Shown piece after piece: positions 25,410 to 32,810 of a stretch of DNA of 51,181 nucleotides (position 1 is the stretch's first letter; the number at the start of each line of letters is the position of its first letter). The notes under the pieces were generated by a model. That model was not told the DNA's origin, made no database searches, and was given only the letters and a program-made list of their open reading frames with translations. Location of the stretch: positions 1-51,181 of the forward strand of contig RQYD01000024.1 of the NCBI GenBank assembly GCA_003858485.1, in the 5' to 3' direction. A program made the translations under genes and the position numbers. The stretch comes from Clostridiales bacterium COT073_COT-073 (GTDB lineage Bacteria; Bacillota; Clostridia; Lachnospirales; Vallitaleaceae).

Positions 25410-26750
25410 TTATTGGTTTAAAATCGTTTCAGCCGTTTTTTTGAAATTCGTCAGCGCCACATCTACCTCTTCACCACCAACTGTAATTGCCTGGGCCAGT
25501 CCACTTACTTCCAAGGCAAAATCATTTAAATTGGAAATCATTGGCAATGGTGCCAGATTGGTATTAGCAGCTTTAGCTTTCTCCAGCAGCGGATTGATTG
25601 CGTTTTCCATTGATTTGCAAACCGCAAAGGCCGGGGTAGTATTTTTCATATAATCAGCCAGCACCTCAGGCGAAATCATAAATTGAATGAAGTCCTTGGC
25701 CGCTTTCATTCTGTCTTCACCATTATCAAAAACGGTAAAGGTATGGGCCTGTAAAATCGACTGTCCACTGCCATTTTCACCTTTTAACGGAACAGCGACA
25801 GCAGTAAAATCGGCTGCTGCCGGATTAATTGACTTAACTCCATTAAAGCCCCAGGAATTATCATAATACATGGCTAACTGACCAAGCGCAAATAAATTAC
25901 GCAGATCTTTCAACTTGGCATTTTGTGGATTATATCCTTTATCATTTAATTCTTTCAGGGTAACTAAAGATTCTTTTAAACCAACATTATCAACACTCAG
26001 TTTGTTTTCCTGATTCAGATACTCTCCACCAAAATTGGCTGTATACGCCAATAAGGTAATTCCGGAAACCGGCACCGAGGCCGTTGTTTCCCCAAAGGCA
26101 TAAATTTTATTGCCATCATCCGTTTTTAACTGACTGATCTTTTCAGCCATTTGCAGCATTTCCTGATAGCTGGTCGGAGCCTTGTTTGGGTCAATTCCGG
26201 CTTTTTCAAATATTGTTTTATTATAAAATAAAATGGATGGTGAAGAATACAGCGGCAAACTATATAAATGCCCATCAATAGTGAAAGCTTCTAAAATTTC
26301 AGGATAATAATCAGCCAAAAAATCTTTGTCCATCAAATTTTCCAGTGGTACAGCCAATCCTGCTTCAATCATTGCAGGCATCCAAATCATTTCACCAAAC
26401 ATCAAATCTACTTTATCCCCACCACCAGCCATATTGATGACTGTATTTAAAATCTCACCATAAGGAGCCGTTACCCATTCAATGGTGATATTGGGATTTT
26501 TTTCTTCAAAAGCGGTTTTGGATTTTTCCCAAAACTCAGTATAGCCTTTTTCCAAAATCGCATAATTCGCAATTTTTAAAGTGATTTTCTCAGCTACCGG
26601 CTCAACCTCCTTATTTTCATCTGTTTTGCCATCTTTTTCTCCGCTTTGAGTAGAATCCGACTTTGGCTCCCCTTGCTCGGTTTGTTTGCCACAGCCTGCC
26701 ACACTAACTAAAAGCACCAACACCAACAACACACCGATTAATTTTTTCAT
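25410..26750 (-). CDS. Sugar ABC transporter substrate-binding lipoprotein (family 1)
   Basis: 446 residues. The lipoprotein signal MKKLIGVLLVLVLLVSVAGC places Cys at residue 20, followed by a charged linker rich in Glu, Lys and Ser. The mature domain resembles CUT1 binding proteins such as MalE/UgpB, with NKTIFEKAGIDPNKAPTSYQE and YYDNSWGFNG. AAGGAG precedes the ATG. A LacI-type regulator gene is immediately upstream and two permease genes downstream. The sugar is not determined; the sulfatase gene next door hints at a glycan-derived oligosaccharide. Confidence 0.92.
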   Translation of the reverse strand: MKKLIGVLLVLVLLVSVAGCGKQTEQGEPKSDSTQSGEKDGKTDENKEVEPVAEKITLKIANYAILEKGYTEFWEKSKTAFEEKNPNITIEWVTAPYGEILNTVINMAGGGDKVDLMFGEMIWMPAMIEAGLAVPLENLMDKDFLADYYPEILEAFTIDGHLYSLPLYSSPSILFYNKTIFEKAGIDPNKAPTSYQEMLQMAEKISQLKTDDGNKIYAFGETTASVPVSGITLLAYTANFGGEYLNQENKLSVDNVGLKESLVTLKELNDKGYNPQNAKLKDLRNLFALGQLAMYYDNSWGFNGVKSINPAAADFTAVAVPLKGENGSGQSILQAHTFTVFDNGEDRMKAAKDFIQFMISPEVLADYMKNTTPAFAVCKSMENAINPLLEKAKAANTNLAPLPMISNLNDFALEVSGLAQAITVGGEEVDVALTNFKKTAETILNQ

Positions 26751-26813
26751 CTTATTCTCCTTTTATTTCTCATGCTTGATTGACTGACCTGCCCCGATGT
26801 CTGCCTGCCGAAT

Positions 26814-27887
26814 TTAGCTGTCTGCCACTCCTGTGCTTTCCCGCTCGATCAGTTTCGTTTCAAATACCCGATGAATCCTTTGCTGAATGTCTGTACCGTG
26901 GTTCATCTTTTCAATCAATTCAATTGCTGCTTTACTCATCGCCTCCTTTTGTTGTTCAATGGTAGTAATACCCGGGGTCATCAGATGCGAGATACTGGAG
27001 TTATCCACCCCTAAAATCATCATCTGTTGAGGAATTTTTTTGCCCAAACTTTGAACAATTTTAGCCGCAATGGCTGCCGATCTGTCATTCCTGGCAAAAA
27101 TCGCATCAACTTGCGGATTTGCCTTTAAATACTCCAAAAAATAAGCCGGCCATTGCTGTTCTTCATAACCGGCAAAGGTCTGCGCTGAAATTTGCACCTC
27201 TGCTAAACCATGCCGCTTGCAAACTGCCTGAAAGGCTAAAAAACGAATGTCCTTTTTTAAATTCCTTTTTTTCAGAGGTTCCGCTAAATATACAATATTT
27301 CTGGCTCCTTTTTGCCAAAGCTTTTCCAATCCCGCGATCGCTCCCTGATAAAGTCCGGAATCAATAGTGGCAACACCAGCCGGAATTTGCTCATATTTTT
27401 TGGTCAGAAACAATACCACCGGAATTCCGGCCCGGGCAATTTGCTGGATATATTCTTCTTTAAAACCGGCTGAATTAATAATAATACCATCAAACTGACT
27501 GCTCAAAACCCGATCCAGATAAGAGTCAACATTATGATATTTACATAGTGACACCAAATAACCTTTATCATAAGCAAATTGATCCAGTTTTAATAAGATT
27601 TCGCTGTAATACTCATCCAATACCACATCAGCAATCAATAAAATTTGATGACTGCTTTTTTTGCGCAAAGCTCTGGCAATGGCATTGGGGCGATAGTTCA
27701 AATCAGCAATCGCTTGCTCGACCCGTTTGCGTTTATCAGCTGCCACATAGCGATTGTTATTGACCACATAAGATACTATGGTTTCGCTGACTCCGGCATG
27801 TCTGGCTACATCTGCTCTGGTCACCCTGAGTTTTTTTTCTGTACTCAAATTCTTTTTTGCCTCCAAATTATTTGCTCTTTGTTTCAC
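26814..27887 (-). CDS. LacI-family transcriptional regulator of the sugar transport operon
   Basis: 357 residues if translation starts at the GTG at 27887, chosen for AAAGGA seven bases upstream; an ATG at 27905 and a longer frame to 27974 lack good sites. The DNA-binding domain is VTRADVARHAGVSETIVSYVVNN with the hinge YRPNAIARALRKK, then a periplasmic-binding-like effector domain (ILLIADVVLDEYYSEIL, GIIINSAG, GVDNSSISHLMTPGITTIEQ). An N-terminal extension of about 25 basic residues precedes the HTH, longer than usual. It probably represses the downstream transporter genes. Confidence 0.92.
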   Translation of the reverse strand: MKQRANNLEAKKNLSTEKKLRVTRADVARHAGVSETIVSYVVNNNRYVAADKRKRVEQAIADLNYRPNAIARALRKKSSHQILLIADVVLDEYYSEILLKLDQFAYDKGYLVSLCKYHNVDSYLDRVLSSQFDGIIINSAGFKEEYIQQIARAGIPVVLFLTKKYEQIPAGVATIDSGLYQGAIAGLEKLWQKGARNIVYLAEPLKKRNLKKDIRFLAFQAVCKRHGLAEVQISAQTFAGYEEQQWPAYFLEYLKANPQVDAIFARNDRSAAIAAKIVQSLGKKIPQQMMILGVDNSSISHLMTPGITTIEQQKEAMSKAAIELIEKMNHGTDIQQRIHRVFETKLIERESTGVADS

Positions 27888-28075
27888 ATTGATCCTTTCT
27901 ATCATTTTCGTAATAGCCAGGCACACAGTTTTCAGGAAGCTGGTACAGGCAAGCCCGCCGACATATACCACCATTCTGCATTTCTCTAAAAACTAAATAC
28001 CTGCCCGACTATCTTCGGGGATGCCCGTTACGCAGTTTCAGGAAAAGGCGGCAGACAGGCCACTAAATAAATAAT

Positions 28076-28125
28076 AAAAAAGCCTGCTTTTCATTTTCTG
28101 TTGTCAGCAAAATTTCCAAGCAGGC
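28076..28125 (-). terminator. Terminator of the sulfatase gene
   Basis: GCCTGCTT (28082-28089) pairs with AAGCAGGC (28118-28125). On the minus strand it is followed by TTTTTTATTATTTATTTAG. It begins 25 bases after the sulfatase stop. Confidence 0.85.
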
Positions 28126-28149
28126 CTTCCGGCTATCCTTTTTTATGAC

Positions 28150-29658
28150 TTAATATTTACGGTTGTATTCGGTAATCGGTAAGCCGGTCGAGTATCCGTA
28201 TTCGCCTACTTCACCTTCTTCCCGACGACGGCTTCTGGAGTATCCGCCACAATTCCATGATACTTTTTGACGGTCTTTTCTCCATGGTCTCTTTTCCCAA
28301 TAATATCCTCTGAGCGGATCTCTGGTATCATTTTGCCAATCTAAGATCAACTCATGCAGCTGATTGCGAATTGTTTCATAAGCCGGATCATTAATTAAAT
28401 TGTGCATTTCATTATAATCATCCGCCAAATTATATAATTCATCCTGAGTCATTAAATTGATGACCAGTTTCCATTTCCCTTTAACTACACAGCGAACCGG
28501 CTGAAATCCGCCCCAACCATCATGGTCCACTTCATAGCGGTTAAATTCGACAAATACTGGCCGGCCTTCTTTCTGCTCAGCAATATCTTTAGCTGTAAAA
28601 CTGTTTAATAAGCTTTGACCTTCTAAACTCTTCGGTACCGGTAAGCCATAAAAGTCCAAAACTGTCGGTACAACATCAATATGCGAAACCGGCATCTCCG
28701 AAGTGATATCTGGTTCAATTTGATCTTTCCATTTCACGATTAAAGGAATATTGGTAATTTCCTCGTACATCGCCGGCCCTTTGGAGTAAATTCCATGAGA
28801 ACCCTGAGCATCGCCATGGTCGGAGGTATATAAAATAAACGCATCCTCAGCGTTTTCCTCAGCCGCCTTTAATACTCTGCCAATTTGTGAATCAATATAG
28901 GAATTAGAGCCCAACAGACCAACCGAAAAGCCATCTCTTCTACTGCCCTGTATTTCTAAAAATTTCTCATGCCAAACTTGAATGTGTTCCGGCAATTGGG
29001 AAGTATCCATATGTTGATTCGGTTTTTGTAAGTGCGGCTCATAAAATGGTTGATAAAAATGCTTTGGCGATAAGAACGGATCATGTGGTTCATCATAAGA
29101 GACGACCAGGAAATAGTCTTCATCCTTGTGCTTTTCAATAAAGTCAATTGCTCTTTGGGTGCAGCGATATCCATAAGTAAATTCTTCGGTTACACCCTCA
29201 CCATCTAAAGCAGTCAACAAGTTACGAGAACGGAACCGATCTTCATCACTCTCCAGTTCATCCAGATAATTGCGCATATCATACCAATAATCTTTATCCC
29301 ATCCATCCGGACAAATGCCATCTCCAAAATAATCGCCGCCATCCAAATGCCATTTACCAATATAGGCTGAGTGAATTCCTGCCCGGCTCAGACGTTGGCC
29401 AATACTGAGGCTTTGCTGTGATAAGGCCATACAATTACCCAGCATACCATTGGTATGCGGATAGGTCCCGGTGAAAAGTCCTGCTCTGGCCGGACCACAA
29501 ACCGGCTGCGTGGTGTAGGCCGCTTGAAACGCTAACCCCTGCTCACACAGATGGTCCAAACTTGGGGTGTGCATATCCTCTCCACGCTCATTGCATTTGC
29601 TGATCATATCACGTCTTTGACTGTCCGTCATAATCAGAATAAATTGTTTCTTTGCCAT
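28150..29658 (-). CDS. Sulfatase, cysteine type (formylglycine-dependent)
   Basis: 502 residues from the ATG at 29658, preferred because CAGGAGG precedes it and the family start (KKQFILIMTDSQRRD) follows. The alkaline-phosphatase-fold metal site begins with Asp in LIMTDSQ. The sulfatase signature is Cys54-Gly-Pro-Ala-Arg58 in PVCGPARAGLFTG, where Cys54 would be oxidised to formylglycine. YIGKWHLDG and YTSDHGDAQGSHG are further metal and active-site motifs. No signal peptide is seen, so it should act in the cytoplasm on imported sulfated sugars. It lies upstream of the LacI-controlled sugar transporter operon but behind its own terminator. The maturase gene is not in the window. Confidence 0.94.
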   Translation of the reverse strand: MAKKQFILIMTDSQRRDMISKCNERGEDMHTPSLDHLCEQGLAFQAAYTTQPVCGPARAGLFTGTYPHTNGMLGNCMALSQQSLSIGQRLSRAGIHSAYIGKWHLDGGDYFGDGICPDGWDKDYWYDMRNYLDELESDEDRFRSRNLLTALDGEGVTEEFTYGYRCTQRAIDFIEKHKDEDYFLVVSYDEPHDPFLSPKHFYQPFYEPHLQKPNQHMDTSQLPEHIQVWHEKFLEIQGSRRDGFSVGLLGSNSYIDSQIGRVLKAAEENAEDAFILYTSDHGDAQGSHGIYSKGPAMYEEITNIPLIVKWKDQIEPDITSEMPVSHIDVVPTVLDFYGLPVPKSLEGQSLLNSFTAKDIAEQKEGRPVFVEFNRYEVDHDGWGGFQPVRCVVKGKWKLVINLMTQDELYNLADDYNEMHNLINDPAYETIRNQLHELILDWQNDTRDPLRGYYWEKRPWRKDRQKVSWNCGGYSRSRRREEGEVGEYGYSTGLPITEYNRKY

Positions 29659-29771
29659 ACATACCTCCTGTAAATATTTTATTTTTGTTGACATATCCCT
29701 ATCACCCGGTGTCATATAAACAGATGTCTTCTGTGTTCAAATCTTCTTCCTTGCCCCGATCCGATATTTCG

Positions 29772-29791
29772 ATATACACACGAGTGTATAT
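29772..29791. promoter_or_regulatory. Inverted repeat upstream of the sulfatase gene
   Basis: ATATACACACGAGTGTATAT has perfect 8-base arms around ACGA, located 114-133 bases upstream of the sulfatase ATG. A TATATA element overlaps it. This is a plausible operator; the LacI-type regulator downstream is one candidate, but no second site was found. Confidence 0.45.
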
Positions 29792-29939
29792 AGAGGATAA
29801 AATTCGAGCATTGACATGCCCGATTTCTACTAAAGTTATTTTAACATACTTGATTTAAAATAGCAATCAAAAAGCTTACTCTGTGCATTATTAAGATTTT
29901 ATCCGCGTTTCATATTACCTATCATTTGTTCAGGTATAT

Positions 29940-30788
29940 TTAATATAGGCCAAACACATTGTTCTGTAAAAACATACCGGCACCAAAAGATATTATATTG
30001 GCCACAAAAGCATAAACCACCGCCCAATCCGCTTTATTTTTACTGACTCCCATTTTTCTGAATTCTTTTACATAATAGTGAGCTTCAATCAAAAAAACCG
30101 GTATTTCCAGGATAAAGCACAAAACAAAAGCCATCCCAGTACCCATTTTAAATTCAGCCAGCAGTACTCCCAAATTCAATCCAATCTGTGTCCAAACGTT
30201 TATTTTGGCAATAATCCACAAATATTCCTTTTTCCTAAAGCCAAAAGCCAAAGCCAGTAAGACCTCAATTGCCAATGTTGCCAGCAGGCGCAACAAAAAA
30301 GATAATAGTTCCCGGCCATACTTATAATGCGAAGTAATCTGGAGGATTTGTGCATCCTTTATCCGAATTTGAAAATAACTGCGAAAAGTGTACCGTTTAA
30401 GCACTTCCGAGCAAATGACAACTTTATGATAGCTTGGCCAATAAATAGCTACCCGAAATTCTTCCGGCGGATGGTAAGCCCATTCTATTTGCTGATTTTT
30501 AAGTTCTCTAAGTGGATACACATATTTCCAGCCTGCCTTTTCATACCCCTCATCCTGAATGGCGTTCCATAAAAGTGAAACCGCCGCTTCTTTTTGCTGG
30601 CTAAACGCATATTCGGTCACAGTTGTCATGCCAATTTGCTTATCGGCAGAAATCAAAGTAATCCGGCAATCCTCAATATCAGTTCCAAATAATTCTATAA
30701 TTGTTGATGGTTTTGGTCCAATATCAGCCAATACCTGGCTGGAAAATAACCATATCCCAAGTACAACCAGAATCAAATATTTCTTCAT
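29940..30788 (-). CDS. Predicted secreted/membrane protein of unknown function
   Basis: 282 residues from the ATG at 30788 with AAAAGGAGC upstream. A signal peptide (about 1-22) ends near VLADIGPKPS. An extracytoplasmic domain of about 140 residues follows, then four hydrophobic helices in the C-terminal half. The start of the mature protein, DIGPKPSTIIELFG, recalls a family of uncharacterised Clostridia membrane proteins sharing DIGPKPS; this is from memory and unchecked. It stands alone between the sulfatase and purC genes. No function can be inferred. Confidence 0.75.
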   Translation of the reverse strand: MKKYLILVVLGIWLFSSQVLADIGPKPSTIIELFGTDIEDCRITLISADKQIGMTTVTEYAFSQQKEAAVSLLWNAIQDEGYEKAGWKYVYPLRELKNQQIEWAYHPPEEFRVAIYWPSYHKVVICSEVLKRYTFRSYFQIRIKDAQILQITSHYKYGRELLSFLLRLLATLAIEVLLALAFGFRKKEYLWIIAKINVWTQIGLNLGVLLAEFKMGTGMAFVLCFILEIPVFLIEAHYYVKEFRKMGVSKNKADWAVVYAFVANIISFGAGMFLQNNVFGLY

Positions 30789-31001
30789 ACAAAAGCTCCT
30801 TTTATCAGCACTGCCCTTGAGCAAGCCGCCAGCCTTTCATCCTTAAATAACTCTCTTTCGGCATTTTAAAATCAGGGAGCTGCAAAATATTGTGGCAGAG
30901 CACAGGGATTTTATCTTAAATTTTGTGTGAAAGTCTTTAAATCATAGCTTCCGGTTTAGTTAATTAAATGGATGGTGTTTTCAATAAAGGTATTGGCATA
31001 A

Positions 31002-31688
31002 TTATTCTTCCAACATGATTTTTTCCAATTCCAATGGTGCAATGTACTCTGAGCCACGATATGCCCGCATATTTCCACCAGAAATTTCATCAATCAAAGC
31101 AATCTGCTGCTCTTCTCCAACCCGTCCAAATTCAAATTTAATATCATATAGTTCCAAGCCTTTCCTGGCCAGCTCATCTTTGACGATTTGACCAATTTTT
31201 CTTGTCATATCGACTAAAATGGTATATTCTTCTTTGGTCATAATGCTCAACATAGCCAAAGCTTCATCGGTAATCAACGGATCATTGCGGTCATCATCTT
31301 TGAGGGTCACTTCCACATAGGCATCCAAAGTTTGACCCTCTTTGGCATACTTGCCATAGCGGCGAATAAAGCTGCCGACTGCCCGATACCGGCAAATCAC
31401 TTCTACTCCTTCTCCAAATACTGTGGCAGGTAATACCGTCATGGTTCGTTTGGCAATATCGGCATCTATATAGTGGGTAGCAATTCCGGCTTGATTTATC
31501 TTTTCAAAGAAAAACTTGGTTAATTTCAGTCCGGCCTCACCGGCTCCTTCCATAGTTAAGCCAACCGTATTGGCGCCTGGATCAAAAACGCCATTTACGC
31601 CGGTCACATCATCTTTAAACTGAAGCAAATAGGTTCCGTTTTCTAAATCAAATACATCTTTGGTTTTTCCCTGATATACGCTTTTCAT
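31002..31688 (-). CDS. purC: Phosphoribosylaminoimidazole-succinocarboxamide synthase (SAICAR synthetase)
   Basis: Purine biosynthesis ligase joining CAIR and aspartate, 228 residues. The ATG at 31688 is chosen because GGAGG precedes it and the family start MKSVYQGKTKDVF follows; the 47-residue upstream extension is compositionally foreign. Motifs: YQGKTKDVFDL, EVICRYRAVGSFIRRYG and the late IDEISGGNMRAYR. It stands alone, away from a pur operon. A strong promoter and a PurR-like inverted repeat lie upstream, and the leader is about 190 bases with a GTGCAG-GAGG-CTGCAC hairpin. Confidence 0.95.
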   Translation of the reverse strand: MKSVYQGKTKDVFDLENGTYLLQFKDDVTGVNGVFDPGANTVGLTMEGAGEAGLKLTKFFFEKINQAGIATHYIDADIAKRTMTVLPATVFGEGVEVICRYRAVGSFIRRYGKYAKEGQTLDAYVEVTLKDDDRNDPLITDEALAMLSIMTKEEYTILVDMTRKIGQIVKDELARKGLELYDIKFEFGRVGEEQQIALIDEISGGNMRAYRGSEYIAPLELEKIMLEE

Positions 31689-31888
31689 GCTTTCCTCCAT
31701 TTGTTTTGTTTCATTTGCTGATAAAAGATTATCTGAACTTCCCCGCCGTCCTGTAAGACTCTCCGGTTTGCCACTGGTGCAGCCTCCTGCACTTGCTGTC
31801 CGAGGCGCTGACCACTTATTCATTTCCATTTAAATACCTGACCAAGTCATTTTGGGGAATATGGGAAGGTTGATTGATCCCCACAACT

Positions 31889-31917
31889 ATCATAAACGAA
31901 AACATTTAAATTATCAA
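31889..31917 (-). promoter_or_regulatory. Sigma-A promoter of purC
   Basis: On the minus strand TTGATA (31912-31917), 17-base spacer, TATGAT (31889-31894). The expected start is near 31882, leaving a leader of about 190 bases before purC. Confidence 0.7.
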
Positions 31918-31925
31918 GAGTTTTC

Positions 31926-31959
31926 CGAACAAAAAATCTTTTTTTTGTATTTTTGTTCG
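31926..31959. promoter_or_regulatory. Possible PurR (PurBox-type) operator upstream of purC
   Basis: CGAACAAAAA (31926-31935) and TTTTTGTTCG (31950-31959) form a perfect 10-base inverted repeat. Relative to the predicted purC start its CGAA cores lie near -77 and -46, in the orientation known for Bacillus-type PurBox pairs. It also directly follows the stop of the next gene and could act as that gene's terminator. Confidence 0.5.
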
Positions 31960-31963
31960 ATTT

Positions 31964-32308
31964 TCAGGAGCAGACAGTTTCTTCCAAATACCGGATCCCT
32001 TTCCCATGGTGCCTGGCATATTCAATCTCTGACTTGGTACTACTGCCGATATAGCCGCCAACATTGATCACAAAGATTTCATCCGACATGTCGATTTTGC
32101 GTTTATGCATATCATCCAGCATTTCTTTCGTTCGGGTCAAAGTTCCTTCATCCATATTCTCCCACACTTCATTATCGCCGGAGTGCCCAAAAAGACCAAC
32201 ACTGATCACAATATTTCCCTCCAGGGTCAGCTTTTTCTGCATTTCCATAAATTCATCCTTAAACCTGGTGCTGCCGCATAAGGTTATAACTTTGTATTCT
32301 CCTACCAT
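31964..32308 (-). CDS. Nucleoside 2-deoxyribosyltransferase-like protein
   Basis: 114-residue cytoplasmic protein with AAAGGA upstream of the ATG. The opening VITLCGSTRFKDEF and the later FVINVGGYIGSSTKSEIEYA, with a conserved Glu in the position of the catalytic nucleophile, resemble small nucleoside 2-deoxyribosyltransferase-like or DUF4406-type proteins. It lies upstream of purC but has its own possible terminator between. The actual substrate is unknown. Confidence 0.7.
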   Translation of the reverse strand: MVGEYKVITLCGSTRFKDEFMEMQKKLTLEGNIVISVGLFGHSGDNEVWENMDEGTLTRTKEMLDDMHKRKIDMSDEIFVINVGGYIGSSTKSEIEYARHHGKGIRYLEETVCS

Positions 32309-32409
32309 AATTGGTCCTTTCTGTTATTTGTAATTCCCTGCCTCCGATAAGATGGTTACCTAACCACTAAGCGTCAACCTGTTATTACCTGACTTGTTTT
32401 ATGCTGAAT

Positions 32410-32526
32410 TCAGCGATTTTTTCCATAATATACCTGCAAATGTGAAGGTAATACCTGAACGTTTACCGGTAGAGGATCTCCTTCATCTCCATCAGCATTT
32501 ACCCCAAGCTCAGCTTTACCCCTCAT
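32410..32526 (-). pseudogene. C-terminal remnant of a diacylglycerol/lipid kinase-like gene
   Basis: A minus-strand frame of 38 codons reads ELGVNADGDEGDPLPVNVQV and then LPSHLQVYYG. This strongly resembles the final strand region of YegS/DgkB-type lipid kinases (a D-GE-P pattern followed by VLP). Nothing of the catalytic part is present, so it is probably a gene relic. The surrounding gap 32309-32810 otherwise holds the promoter of the diguanylate cyclase and no other gene. Confidence 0.5.
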
Positions 32527-32672
32527 TTACCGTACCATGTTTTTCAGGTTTTGGCAATATTTTTTGAACTCTGCACTACTCAAAATTAAAAATAGTGAAG
32601 CAAACAAATAAAATTCCAGAAAAAGATACCTTTAATTTCATCTAAGAATCTGAAAATCAAATATGGATCCGC

Positions 32673-32701
32673 TTGACTCCTGGCTTTTAATAGCATATAA
32701 T
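32673..32701 (+). promoter_or_regulatory. Sigma-A promoter of the diguanylate cyclase gene
   Basis: TTGACT (32673-32678), 17-base spacer and perfect TATAAT (32696-32701) on the plus strand, about 110 bases upstream of the ATG. Confidence 0.75.
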
Positions 32702-32810
32702 AAAGAAATCAAATAATCGATTGTTCACTAGCAAAATCTTATGACATAAGACTCATTCAAAATAAATATTTTGACAGTTTCCTATTCAAAAAGAAAACCC
32801 AAAGGAATGA

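Noticed and set aside
31689-31829. 47-residue N-terminal extension of purC
   Set aside because: The family begins at MKSVYQGKTKD, which has a clear GGAGG. The extension is untypical and falls in the predicted leader.
31689-31882. Riboswitch (ZTP, THF or guanine) in the purC leader
   Set aside because: I could not match the conserved core of any of these classes; only a local GTGCAG/CTGCAC hairpin is certain.
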